Assembly: GCA_036346375.1 (NCBI GenBank)
Contig: CM070511.1
Coordinates: forward strand, 12,958,001 to 13,022,000
Direction of reading: 5' to 3'
Origin: Guadua angustifolia
Lineage: Eukaryota; Streptophyta; Magnoliopsida; Poales; Poaceae
DNA length: 64,000 bases
Each line of letters opens with the position of its first letter. Position 1 is the first letter of the stretch. The translations under genes were made by a program, and so were the position numbers. A model generated the notes under the pieces. It ran no database searches and was not told the origin of the DNA. It saw only the letters and a list, made by a program, of their open reading frames with translations. This document shows positions 22,443-34,183 of this stretch, piece after piece.

Positions 22443-22468
22443 CCTTCAGTTGTTTTTGCAGATTAGAC

Positions 22469-24465
22469 ATGTCTTCGGTGCGCATCCATGCTGAAATTCC
22501 CGACACCCACCAGGATCCACCGGTTGGATCTAAGATCACCTTTGGAACTACGCTGTACCGATGGGGTCGTTTGGAGATCTTGAACACATTGGCTTCATCG
22601 AGTCTTGTTCTGAAGATCCCTACCGAGAGATGTGCTTCATAGAGTTTGAAACTCAGGTGTCCAGCGTCCTCAAGTGCGTCGACACGGATAGTGACAGCGA
22701 CAGTGACAATGATGACTTCAATAATCATACAGATCAACACGTGTTCATGACCAGGGCCAACAATGGCACTACTACCAGAAGTTCCCAAGAGTGGGATCCA
22801 GGAGCAGAAGCCATGGGTGGCCAGGAGTGCCACATCCCTCCAGGCACACCCCAGGATCTTGGGGCAGCAGCCGCCACAGTGCATGCAGCCGTGGATATTG
22901 TTGCTCCTGGCACGGTAGACCATCGCCGTGATCCAACCACCGCAGCCACTACAGGGATCATGACCAAACTGTCGAAACACCTTAACCTTGACAATCCAGC
23001 GATGCCTTATTCGCACGTGCCAGGTTTTCAGGGGCAGTAGACTCTTTGGCAGCGCAACCACAATGGTGAGAAGCCCGACCGCATCCTAGGAACAGCGTCT
23101 CATCAGAGCCATAACAACGATATCTTCAGTACTCCTAAGGCCAATGTCCAGTGTGCTATATGCTGTTGAAGTCTCTTCCGCCATTGGACCCGACCAACCC
23201 TATGATGCCGGTGTTCGACCAGATGAAGGCGCTACTCGATGTAGTGCAAGCTTAGACTGCTTGAGCAGCCTGCTCAAGATTCGAACAACCAAGCCAGCAA
23301 GGCGCCCGAAGCCAGCTGCCGGGACCATCTTGTGATAGTCATCGAGCAACGAGATCTGTAGTGGTTAGCTCTGGCCATCGTAATTCTAGAACAGTCCGTT
23401 CCAACCCCCGCTAGAAACACCTTAGAGATCTCCAAGATTGAATCCCGCACAATCGATGAGATTTGTGTGATGTTTTGCGATATTGAAGGGAAGGACAAGA
23501 CCGTGAAGATCACGAGAGGTGGGATAATGAGTCCACATCCTCAAGAGATCAATCCCCGATGCAACATGCATGCCAGGCAAATCTTCGCCCTCGAGGGGCC
23601 GCTCACCGCCGTGATGCAGGTTCCCCCTCGGCAAGATGTGTACCGAGGGCAGCGCTAGATGACCCTTGAGGACATCGATGAGGGGTGTAAAGCATTCACT
23701 CCTGCACTACGTGCGGTCTGGTGGCCAGACAAATTCAAGCCTGGTCCAGTAGAGAAGTACTCGGAGAAGATTAACCCCGTCGAATGGCTATAGATTTATA
23801 CTAGGTCATGAGAGAAGTTGGAGGAAATGAGAAGGTGGTGACTAATTACCTACCTACCATCCTCGATGGAGTGGCTAGGTCTTGGTTACTCAACTTCCCA
23901 CCTTAGTCGATATCATCACAGGTAGAGTTACGGGCCTTGTTCATCGCTAACTTCCAAGGCACGTATGAACACCTTAGAATGTGTAGCGATTTGCATCGGC
24001 TGGTACAGAAGCTAGGAGAGTTTTTGCGCAGCTTCATTCGGCCCTTTAGTGACAAGAAAAACCTAATCCCCGACCTCTCGGATGAGGCAATGATTGTTGC
24101 CTTTGAGAATAGGGTTAAGGACAGAGATCTAAAGGGAAAGTTTGCTACCCGAAAGATCAGAACCACTAAGGAGCTCTTCAAGATGGCGGATAAGTACGCC
24201 ATACGTGCCGAGGCTCAACACCATCTCGATAACCCCAAGCATGGCAACCATAAGCCCGAGTCGTCCAAGCAAGGGGCAAAGAAGAACAAGAACCGTGGTG
24301 GGAGAAGCGCAAAAGCGACTCCACTGTAGCCGCGGTGGAAAGGGGAAAGCGCGCAACCTAGGCGACAACATGGGCCGAAGCCATGGAGGAACCAAATACT
24401 ACCCCGTACACCACATGGACAAACACGACTTCGATGAGTGCCAGGTGATCACCAAAAAAGTCTAG
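22469..24465 (+). pseudogene. Tat-1 gag
   Basis: An ATG at 22469 opens MSSVRIHAEIPDTHQ. A one-base frame change near 22560 leads to an acidic then Pro/Ala-rich region up to 23040. The gag core is at 23780-24330, with EHLRMCSDLHRLVQK and NLIPDLSDEAMIVAFENRV, then a basic tail (NRGGRSAKATPL). Stops and frame changes are frequent. The core is parallel to DEAMIKAFKFGV in Tat-3. Confidence 0.8.
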
Positions 24466-24588
24466 GAGAAGCTTAGGGCCGCCCTCGCTGAGCGCAGGAT
24501 CGAGCAGGCTAAGGAGAAACCTGATGACGATGAGCCCAAATACCATGGGGCTGAGCACAAGCTTGCACATATCTTTGGGGTATCTGCC

Positions 24589-25010
24589 ATGCATGAGTCC
24601 AAGAGGCAGTACAAGGCAGTAGAAAGAGTGGTCAATCTGGCCACACTAGCTTCCCCTCGATTCCTCAAGTGGTTAGAGGTACCAATCACCTTCGACCAGT
24701 CAGATCACCCGTTTGTGGTCCCACATCTAGGTCGATACCCTATAGTGGTTGAGTCCACTATCGTGAACATCAAGGTTGCTCGAACCCTAGTCAATGGAGG
24801 CAGCTCATTGAACCTCATCTTTGCAAAGACACTGGAAAATATGGGAATTCCCCCGATCGAGATAAAATTCAGAGCCAAGTTGTTTCATGGCATAACTCTA
24901 TGCTCATCATCGACCCCGCTGGGCCAGATCAAGCTACCGATCATATTTGGTAGCCAGACAACTTCCACACCGAAAAGATCCCTTTCGACGTAGCGGATTT
25001 TGAGACTGCC
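24589..25010 (+). pseudogene. Tat-1 protease with active-site Asp to Asn change
   Basis: Reads VARTLVNGGSSLNLIFAKTL. The codon AAT at 24793-24795 stands where Tat-2 (LIDDGSSLDL) and Tat-3 (MVDGGSSLNL) have Asp. A retropepsin without this Asp should be inactive. The reading then shifts frame after 24990 toward YNVILGRPMLAKF. Confidence 0.8.
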
Positions 25011-25559
25011 TACAATGTGATTTTGGGCCGCCCAATGCTAGCCAAATTCATAGCTGTGGTGTACTATGCGTATCAGACCATCAAGATGCCAGCGCCAAAG
25101 GGAGTCCTCACGATTAAGGGAGACTAGCGTGTTGTGGTCAGGTGTGATAAGAAAAGCTTGGAGATGGTTGAGCATCTCTGTGGATCGGCAGCCAGTGCCG
25201 ACGATAAGAAAGCCAAGCGCCAGAAATCCAAAGGTGGTGATTAGGCTTCCACGTCCAACAGTGCCACCAACGACCCGATGAATGATGGCAAAAAGGACAA
25301 GAAGACCTACGAAGATGTCAAGATGGTGCCCCTCGACCCGACAAAGCCATCTAAGACGGTCAAGGTAGGCGGCGACCTTGATCCCAAATAGGAACTTGAG
25401 CTCGTCACTTTTCTTCAGGTTAAACTGTGATGTGTTTGCATGGCAACTGTCCAAGACGTCGGAGGTCCCCCACGAGGTGATCGAGCATCAACTGACTGTG
25501 GAACCAAGCACCAAGCCTGTGGTGCAAAAGTAGCGTAGATTCACAAAAGATCGGAAGCA

Positions 25560-26770
25560 AGCCATATAAGAGGAGGTTGGCAAACTCCTAAAGGCTGGCA
25601 TCATCCGAGAGGTCCGTCACCCAACTTGGCTAGCGAACCCAATCCTTGTAAAGAAGCCCAATGGCAAGTGGAGAATGTGCGTCGACTACACCGACCTTAA
25701 CAAAGCATGTCCTAAGGACCATTTTCCTCTCCCGCGCATCGACCAAATAGTGGACTTCACTGTAGGTTGTGAACTGCTAAATTTTCGAGATGTCTATTCG
25801 GGGTATCACCAAATTAGCAAGTCCACGGAGGACGAGGAGAAGACTGCTTTTACTAGTCCTTTCAGTGTATTTTGTTATATAAAGATGCCCTTTGGTTTGA
25901 AATGTGCTAGCGTAACGTATCAACGCTGTATTCAAAACTACTTGAAGTCCCAAATAGGACGAAATGTTGAAGCGTACGTTGACGATATCGTAGTAAAATC
26001 GAAAACCAGGAGCACCTTAGTCAACGACCTCAAGGAAAAATTTGACAATCTTAGGAAGTATCGAATGATGCTCAATCCTGATAAGTGCACGTTCGGCATG
26101 CTGCCTGGCAAGCTTCTCGGCTTCCTGGTGTCCAGTCGAGGCATCGAGGCTAACCCACATAAGATCGAGGTGGTAAATCAGATACGCCCTCCGCGAACAC
26201 TAAGGGTGAGTTTGGTTGGGTGTAAGAGGTTGAATGGGATAGAATGGTACAGGATGGATGGGATGATCCTGGATGAGATTGTACAGGGAAGGTGTTTGGT
26301 TGCCTGAATAGAATGATACAAGATTTTGTTTGGTTGCTTGAATGAAACGATACAGAATGGTACGAGATGATGTTTGGTTGAAGGGATGAGATTGCATTGA
26401 GGAATGAGGTTGGTTTGAGGGATGGTGCGAGTGAACGATCCTGTCCTGGACCGATTGGTTCGGTTAAATTTCCCGTACGGGATGGTACAACATCCTTTTA
26501 GAATATTCCAAGAATCTGTACCATCTCATCCTGTATCAAATGGTTCCGTTCAACCAACCAAATGCAAAGACAGATTCAAATCCTATACGGAATGGTTCGG
26601 TTCACCCTCGTACACCCAACCAAATGCACCCTAAGAGATGTGCAAAAGCTCACAAGCTGCATTGCGGCCCTTAGTCGATTCATTTCTCGAATGGGCGAGC
26701 GAGGGCTACCTTTCTTCAAGCTGCTTAAGAAACATGACAATTTCGAGTGGACCAAGGAGGCCAAATGTCA
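25560..26770 (+). pseudogene. Tat-1 reverse transcriptase, split by a MITE
   Basis: RT blocks are WLANPILVKKPNGKWRMCVDY, CPKDHFPLPRIDQ, DVYSGYHQISK and the catalytic YVDD at 25975-25986. The frame is cut after PPRTL by a MITE at 26204-26631. It then resumes exactly as RDVQKLTSCIAALSRF and GERGLPFFKLLKKHDNF up to the Tekay insertion at 26766. Stops in the PR-RT linker (25380-25570) add to the damage. Confidence 0.88.
26204..26631. mobile_element. Tourist-like (PIF/Harbinger) MITE
   Basis: Ends GGGTGAGTTTGGTTGGGTG and, in reverse complement, GGGTGCATTTGGTTGGGTG, give about 25 bp of terminal inverted repeat with few mismatches. TAA flanks both sides (26201-26203, 26632-26634). Removing the element and one TAA restores the RT frame. 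It is 428 bp with no credible ORF. Confidence 0.9.
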
Positions 26771-29700
26771 GAACCCGCAAAAAGGATTCAGGCTCCCGCT
26801 GTGTTTACCTGTACTAGTGCCTAAATCAATAGCTATACACACAGATCATAACAGTATGGACCATAACCATGCGATAATTAAAAAGTATTACAAAGTACCG
26901 ACCGACATGGCTCAATATTACAAAAGTTGGACCCGAAGGTCATATAGCAGCGGAAACAAAAAACGGGCAAATAAACTTGATGGAATGAAGTCCAAAACAC
27001 CACAGGCAAAGACTAGAGAAAACGCAACCCTAGACGTCCTGAAAATCTTCCTCTTCAAATCCTTCAACGCAGATGTCGAACGGTGGGATGCAGGCTCTTG
27101 GATAGCTATCCCTGATCTCCTGCTCTGCTTTATGGAAGAAGCAGCACCGCAATGAAAAGCAGGTGAGTATGCAACATACTCAACCAGTCCGGAAAGAAAT
27201 GCAGTATGTAGTTTAATTCAAGGGAGGGCATTGGTTAATTTACAGAAAGCTCATTTTTAAGATTTTATTCTAGAATTTTGAACAGCAGTTTTCAAAGGTA
27301 TTTTCTTTTAAGAAATGAGAGTTTCAAACTTTTCAGGACACGGCTTCAACAGTGGAAAAACAAAACATAGACCAACTCACGGCATTGACCATGGTTTTTA
27401 TTTTAAGAATACTTTTCCACAGCACCAACCATGGTTTTCATTTGAAATCTTTTCCTCGTGGCTCCAACCATGGACTTTTGTCAAACCAAAACATTCACGG
27501 CTCCAACATGCTTCATTTTATAAAAATCTAATTTTGAAACCAAATAGGGGAAAACTACCATGTGACAGCGCCCTTTGTCCACCCTTAACCGTGGGCACGG
27601 CTATTCGAATAGTTTATTTGCTCTGTAGAGTTTGCACGCTTTACCCGCGAGGGATATTTCACTCTTTTTGGTGACACACTTTCTTTGGTATATAACCCCA
27701 AGTGAAAATCACAAGGACATTTCTCTAGCTACATCTTCACTAAGTCACGCCCGCTCAGGTTTCACCTCCAAATGGCTACAACCATATTGAAGCCCCCTCT
27801 TACGCCTGTAGGACTCCTGTGGCTCCAACCATGCCTACTCCATCGTTTGGCATGCCTTAATTAAGTTTTCACTAGCTACTCGGCTAGGCTCGTCCCATAC
27901 CGGAACTCGCGGCCGCACTGTTGTGCATTGTTTGACAATCACAAGGGATCGATCCTTAGGGTGATTAGGGTGGTACATACTCAAACCCGAGTCTTGTGCA
28001 TTCTGCACCCGCCTTGCAACCAGCTACCCTGATCATGTTTTGCAAAATAGTTTTTACCCGATAGCACCCACTATCAAAGTATTTTCAGGACAACACCCAC
28101 TACCCAGAATAAACAACAAGTTTACGAAACAGGGTAAAATAATATTCATCATGAAAACAAATCAAATGTTTTATTCATCTAAGCAATTCTAAGCATGAGG
28201 AAAACCTATTACAAGGATGTGGCAATATTTAACAACTTTAGTAGTCCTATGGCAGCAAGGAATGGATTAACAAACTTAAAGTTAATTAGGGATAGTTACA
28301 CACAGCAAATATCAGTCTTAAAATTGACATAGCATGCAAGTTTTTAAATACCTAGAAAGTATTTCCACACAGGGATCAACATGTTTCAAGGGGATTTGCA
28401 GAAAATTCGCTGGGAACTTGCCTTGGTCAGCGAGGGGAGAGTTGTCTTCTTGCGGATCAGCAACGACGTCGACGTCAAACGTTTCTATCGCACAAAAAAC
28501 AACGAATAAACACGCATTCGGAAAATACAGAGAATCAAATTAATTCATAATTTCATGAAAACTTCCAGATATATAACTTAGCATTTTATAAGATTTATAA
28601 AATTTATTTCAACATTTTTGGACACATATTTTAAGAGATACAAAATTCATAAATTTAGATTTTCCACAAATAATTTGATAGAATAAATTTATCAATAAAT
28701 TTCTGAAACATTATTGTGAATAGTTATTAATTTTTCCTAATTAACAAAATTTGTTGCATGCAATTTGGAGCTAAAACAAGTTTGCAATGAAAATCACAAT
28801 TTAGTGAAAATAACATGTACAAACTAACAGATGAATTCTCACTGTAGCATCGCTACTGTTCATACGCGATTCATAGAGAGCATCAGAAGATGACCAGCGT
28901 GAATGAAAAGGAGTTCATAGGGCTGGCCGACCGGCCGGGTGGTGGCAGCGTGACGCGGCGAACTCATCGGCGTCGACGACGACGGCAGAGGGATGATTAA
29001 TCGAAGACGGCGGTCGAAAAATAGTATGCCCAAAACAAGAACGCACTCAATCTTTTGCGAAATCCGGTGGAATGAGAATGAGAGAGCTCTCGGAAAGGGA
29101 AGGGATGGGTTGGCGAGGAAGAGAGACTCCTAATACCCCTTCTTATAGTGCGAATGGAAGACCAAAGGGCTAGAGATCGCAGTGGAAACGAAAAACGGAT
29201 GCACTATCATTTCTTTCGTGATTATGAACAAATTAGTGGAAGATTTAGTTGGGAAACTACTGTGGATTGATGAGGATACGACGTGGATTCCGAATATAAT
29301 TTTTGTTTAATTTTTGATGATTAATTGGAGAAGATTTGGAAGCTCTTCGTCTACTTTAATGGAGGAGAGAGGAAAAACTTCTCTGGCTGGAGGTTGATGA
29401 CACCCGCACAGTACACATGACATGATTTTTTTTAATTAAATTTGAATAGTGTTGAGAAGGAAAAAGCGTTTAGATTAAAATAGCAAAAAGACTCTACAAA
29501 TCTTGGAACAATTCTCGAAAATACTAGGTAATATTTGGAACCTAATAAACTTGGTTTTGGAATTTTTGGATATATAGATTTTATGCAAAAATTCTTTTAG
29601 TAAATCAGACACTTGTACAGATCTTTATAAAATCAACAAACTTAATTTATAAGTCAAGTTTTTGAAAATATTTGAAAAGAACATTCTCATTTTTCAAATG

Positions 29701-29806
29701 TTTTTATTATAAACAAATGTGTAAATTTTACTTTATTAATATATATATATATTTTACAAATGCTACATGCGTGATTTTAGTTTTTATGAAAAATAAGGAT
29801 GTTACA
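26766..29806 (-). repeat. 3' LTR of the Tekay-like element
   Basis: In minus orientation it starts TGTAACATCC and ends GGGTTCTGACA. A TATA-like CACTATAAGAAGG is near 29150. It aligns along its length with the copy at 34184. Plus-strand ORFs inside (26562-27155, 27315-27674, 28334-28543) are not coding; their counterparts recur in the other LTR with changes. Confidence 0.92.
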
Positions 29807-29821
29807 AACCTACCCCCCTTA
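29807..29821 (-). other. Polypurine tract of the Tekay-like element
   Basis: On the minus strand AAGGGGGGTAGGTT abuts the 3' LTR start TGTAACATC, the primer position for plus-strand synthesis in LTR elements. Confidence 0.8.
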
Positions 29822-30770
29822 AACGGAATCTCGGCCCCGAGATTCGGTAGAGCTGGGAAAAATATTTGGGAATTCTTCTCGTAAGTCCTCTTCACGCTTC
29901 CAAGTAGCCTCCTTCTCGGTATGGTTGCTTCACTGCACCTTACAGAATTTGATACTTCTGCAGCGAGTCTTACGAACTGTCTCATCCAAAATCTATATTG
30001 GATATTCCTTATAAGAAAGATCCTATTGTAAATCTAACTGTTCTAAGGACATGTGTTCCTCTAGTATTCGAAGACATTTTCTTAGCTGGGACACATGAAA
30101 TACATTATGCACGTCAGTTAGTTGTGGTGGTAATTCTAGTTGATACGCTACCTCGCCTCTTCTGGCCAAAACTTTGAATGGTCCAATATATCTAGGTGCA
30201 AGCTTTCCACTAACCTGAAATCGTTTGATTCCTTTCATTGGTGAAACTTTCAGCTATACAAAGTTGCCCTTGGCAAACTTCAGGTCTCGACGTCGGTTAT
30301 CAGCGTAGTTTTTTTATCGGCTTTCAGCAGCTTTTAATTTTTGGTGGATCCATCTCACTTGTTCTTCTGCCTCTTTGAGTACATCTGGTCCAAACACTTT
30401 TCCTTCTCCAGTTTCCTTCCAATAAAGTGGTGTTCGACACTTGCGTCCATATAATGTCTCGAAAGGTGACATCTGAATACTTGATTGATATCTATTGTTG
30501 TATGAAAACTCTGCATAAGGCAAACTCTTATCCCAACTTGTCTTGTTTGTCAAAGCACAGGATCTGAGCATATCTTTTAAAATCTGATTTACCATTTCGG
30601 TCTGGCTGTTTGTTTGTGGATGATATGTTGTGCTGAAGTTAAGGTTTGTGCCCAATAAACTATGCAACTTTTGCCAAAACTTTGAGGTGAACTGAGTACC
30701 TCTATCCAACACAATTTTCTTGGGTACTCCATGCAAACATACTACCTTTGTCATGTACAACTCTGCCAAT
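29820..30770 (-). pseudogene. Tekay-like integrase C-half with GPY/F tail and chromodomain
   Basis: Minus strand: KKIVLDRGTQFTSKFW holds a catalytic Asp. YHPQTNSQTEMVNQ holds the Glu. Then SPFETLYGRKCRTPLYW, a stop near 30314, and FQVSGKLAPRYIGPFKVLAR with VFHVSQLRKC. Past a stop at about 30023 the translation keeps DLSYKEYPI, ILDETVRKTR and KEATWKREEDLREEFP, the chromodomain typical of Tekay elements, which in the family steers integration to heterochromatin. At least three stops are present. Confidence 0.88.
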
Positions 30771-31460
30771 TTGTCTCCAATGTAGGTGGTTTTAACAGGA
30801 ATGAAATGAGCAGATTTAGTCAGATGATCAACTATAACCTAGATTGAATCATATATAGATTGAGTCCTTGGTAATCTAGTAATGAAATCCATTCCTACCT
30901 CTTCCCATTTCCATTCGGGAATTTTTAACAGTTGTAGTAACGCTGCAGGTCTCTGATGCTCAGCTTTCACCCGCTAGCAGATATCGCACAAAGCAACAAA
31001 CCTGCAATTTCTCTCTTCATACTGTTCCACCAGTACGATCCTCTCATATCCAAGTACATTTTGGTACTTCCTGGATGAATGGAATAGGCGGTCTCATGAG
31101 CTTACTTTAAGATCATTTCCTTGATTTCTTTCTTATTGGGTACAAAAATTCTTTTCCCAAACCATAGAGTACCTTTTTCATCTATTGAAAATCCTGGGGC
31201 TTTTCCTTTGTTCATCCTCTCAATAATTTCAAAAACCTCTGCATCTTCTTTCTAAGCTTCTTGAATTTGGTCCTCCAAGGTAGGTCGTAGTTCCATCATA
31301 TTGATGTATCCTTGCTCCACCACTTCCAAATTCATTTTCTTGAATTCTTCGTGCAAAGTTGGCTAGCTTTCCTTAACTAATATACTATTGCAATAATTCT
31401 TCCTACTCAGAGCATGGCCACTACATTAGATTTCCCAGGGTGAAAATGGATTCCAACATC
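30771..31460 (-). pseudogene. Tekay-like RNase H-integrase linker and integrase N-part, decayed
   Basis: The minus-strand sequence between RNase H and the integrase core should hold the HHCC domain. Only broken blocks are recognised (integrase-like reading near 30840-31080, cut by several stops). It is assigned by position and partial similarity. Confidence 0.6.
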
Positions 31461-32769
31461 ATAATCCTTTATCAGCTCCAACCATCTTCTTTGCCTCATT
31501 TAAATCTGGTTGAGTGAATATATACTTTAAGCTCTTATGGTCAGTGTATATCTCTGTTCGATTCCCGATGAGGTAATGCCTCCAAATTTTGAGGGCATGT
31601 ACCACGGCTGCTAACTCCAAATCATGAGTAGGGTAATTTTCCTCGTGAGGGCGCAACTGCCTAGATGCATTGGCCACCACTTTAGCTTCTTGCATCAACA
31701 CACAACCTAAACCTTACTTCGAAGCATCACAATAAACCACAAAGTCCTTTTGTATATCTGGTAACGTCAATACTGGAGTAGAGGTTAGTTTCTTCTTGAG
31801 CTCTTGGAAACTATCTTCGCATGACAGGGTCCATTCAAACTTCTATTCTTTCTTTAATAGTTGTGTAAGTGGTTTTGCGATTTTGGAGAAATCTTCTATG
31901 AATCTTCTATAATATCTAGCCAAACCAAGAAAACTTCTAATTTGAGTTACTGATTTGGGTTGCTTCCAATCAAGTACATCCTTTACTTTACTCGGGTCAA
32001 CAACAACTCCTCCAGCTGAAATGACATGGCCCAAGAAAGAGACTTCTTTTATCCAAAACTCGCATTTGCTGAACTTGGCATAAAGCTTATGTTCCTTGAG
32101 TTTTTCCAAAACTAAACACAAATGCTTTTCATGTTCTCCTTCATCTTTGGAGTATATCAGAATATCATCAATGAACATAACTACGAATTTGTCCAAAAAT
32201 TCCATGAACACCTTGTTCATCAACTGCATAAAATAGGTTGGTGCATTGGTCAATCCAAAGGACATCACGGTGAACTAGTAAAGTCCATACCGAGTGATGA
32301 AGGCAATCTTAGGAATATCTTCCTTCTTGATTTTAATCTGATGGTACCCTGATCTTAAATCTATTTTTAAGAAAACACAAACTCTCTTGCGTTGGTCAAA
32401 TAGATCATCGATCCTTGGCAATTGGTACTTGTTTTTTATTGTCACTTCATTTAAAGATCTATAATCTATACACATTCTCGGGGTATTATCCTTCTTTTTC
32501 ACAAAAATAACTGGAGCTCCCCAAGGTGATGAACTAGGGCGAATGAAGCCTTTCTTTTGTAATTCTTCAACTTGCTTCTTTAATTCCACTAATAGGTTAG
32601 CAGACAACCGATAGGGTCTCTGGTGGATTGGGGTTGTGCTAGGAACTAAGTTAATAACAAACTCTATATCTCGGTTTGGTGGCATGTCTGGAAAGTCATC
32701 AGGAAAGACATTCGGGTATTCTTTTGTTACTGGTACCGATTCCAATGTTATTTTCTTTAATTGATTCAA
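31459..32769 (-). pseudogene. Tekay-like reverse transcriptase and RNase H
   Basis: RT opens at 32769 with YPNVFPDDFPDMPPNRDIEF. It keeps GFIRPSSSPWGAPVIFVKKKD, MCIDYRSLNEVTIKNKYQLP and DLRSGYHQIKI. A stop at about 32272 precedes MSFGLTNAPTYFMQLMN and the catalytic FIDD at 32164-32175. RNase H has SRQLRPHEENYPTHDLELAA and IYTDHKSLKYIF, and is cut near 31459 by a frame change. Residue patterns are near intact, so decay is moderate. Confidence 0.9.
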
Positions 32770-32883
32770 CAGACTGGTCGGTCTTGAGGCAAGGTCAGAT
32801 AAGAAGCATACTCGGGCTCCATCTTTATTGACAAGAGATATGGTATGGTTGGCACAATTAATTTGTCCTTCATGTTTGGTTAA

Positions 32884-33201
32884 CTAGTCCATACCAAGTA
32901 TTACATCTATTCCCTGAGAATCTAATAGGATAAGGTTTGCTAGAAACTTCACCCCATTAATTTCTATTACTAGCTTGGGAAATACATTTTTAGTCATCAT
33001 TTCTTTTCCCGGATATTTTACTATCATAGGGTTCTTTAGATTCATTGTATCCCAATGGTTCCTTTCCACAAAACCCTTGGTTATGAATGAATGAAATGCA
33101 CCGGAATCAAACAAAATTGTAGCAAGTACAGAGTTTACGAGAAACCTACCCATCACTGCATTCTGAGCTTTTTGTGCTTCTTTAGCAGAGATATGGTTCA
33201 C
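32884..33201 (-). pseudogene. Tekay-like protease
   Basis: Reads ILFDSGAFHSFITKGF, with the active-site DSG kept (a Ser to Phe change follows), then VILGMD. It lies between gag and RT as usual and is separated from RT by a stop near 32887. Confidence 0.85.
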
Positions 33202-33890
33202 ATGGCTTCTTCCAGCTCGATTTGGGGTTCTAGGAGTCTGAGGGTTACCATGACCCTGACTTGGTGCCGGACTGGCCCGATCGAGTTGAATGGGCTGGAG
33301 CTATGTTTGAGCGCCTTTGAGGACACTTGGTTGCATAATGTCCCATTTGATGGCAATTGTAGCACTGCACGTCTGCTGTGTTGTTAGTTTTTGCTGGCTG
33401 AGTAACTGGGTTTTGATGGGGTTTCTGCTATATCAGACGAGGTACAAATATTATAGCCCTTTGCACTTGCTGAACCGGTAGCTTGCTAGCTTGAAATTGT
33501 CCAAACCTTGGCTTGGACCCATTGGCTACATGTTGACCTTGAATTGCTAGCTTTCTCTTATGATTCTCGTTTCACTGACGCTGTATGTCCTCTTGAGCCA
33601 GAGCTTTGTTCACTAGTTGTTGGAAAGTGGCATAATCATTGGAAGCCAATAAAGCCTTGATCTCCGGGTCCATCCCCTCCATGAATTTCCAAATCTTGTC
33701 GGCATCATTGGCTACTTCAGTTGGAGCATATCGAGCCAATTGGTTGAATTTATGCAAATAGTCAGTCATGGTCAAATTACCCTGTTGAAGCCTATGGAAT
33801 TCTCGCCTCTTCATTTCCATAACTTCTTTGGGAATATGAGCATCCCTAAAAGCCTGAACAAATTCCTTCCCCCGTTGGAGAGCCAACTAT
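33202..33890 (-). pseudogene. Tekay-like gag, 3' half with CCHC knuckle
   Basis: The retrotransposon gag core is at 33572-33886 (GKEFVQAFRDAHIPKEVMEM, NQLARYAPTEVANDADK). A stop and linker follow, then the knuckle CYNCHQMGHYATKCP at about 33319-33363. The 5' half of gag is not upstream in the same orientation; it lies inverted at 33891-34171. Confidence 0.88.
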
Positions 33891-34171
33891 CCAACAACTG
33901 CTGACCATGCATCTTCAAGTACTTCAAGGCATAGCCAACAACTTCAATAATCAAGCCCAACCTCATCAGCTGCAGTCCAAGTTCGGAGAGTTTATGTGCA
34001 CAAGACCTTCTACCTTTGCGGGGTTCACTGATCCACTAGTCGCAAATGATTGGATCAAAGAAATGGACCGGAAGTTGACATTAGCTCAGTGTGATGACTA
34101 TGAAAGCGTCAACTTCGCTGGACATCAACTGCAGGGTAGTGCCGTCGCCTGGTGTGAGAACTTCTGTGCTT
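33891..34171 (+). pseudogene. Inverted 5' half of the Tekay-like gag
   Basis: The plus strand reads STFAGFTDPLVANDWIKEMD and AVAWCENFCAS, the part of gag that normally precedes EFVQAFRDAHIP. All other genes of this element are on the minus strand. One edge abuts the primer-binding site, the other the gag 3' half, as expected for a simple inversion of about 280 bp. Confidence 0.8.
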
Positions 34172-34183
34172 CTGATACCATTC
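34166..34183 (-). other. Primer-binding site of the Tekay-like element
   Basis: The minus strand reads GAATGGTATCAGAAGC right after the 5' LTR. TGGTATCAGA is the usual match to the initiator-Met tRNA 3' end. The family's usual next bases (GC...) change at the inversion junction. Confidence 0.8.

Noticed and set aside
22333..23061. 242-codon minus-strand ORF
   Set aside because: It overlaps the 5' LTR, PBS and gag of Tat-1 on the opposite strand. It has no recognised domain and lies away from the antisense gene position.
26562..27155. 197-codon plus-strand ORF
   Set aside because: It crosses the MITE end, Tat-1 RT and the Tekay LTR boundary; a chance frame.
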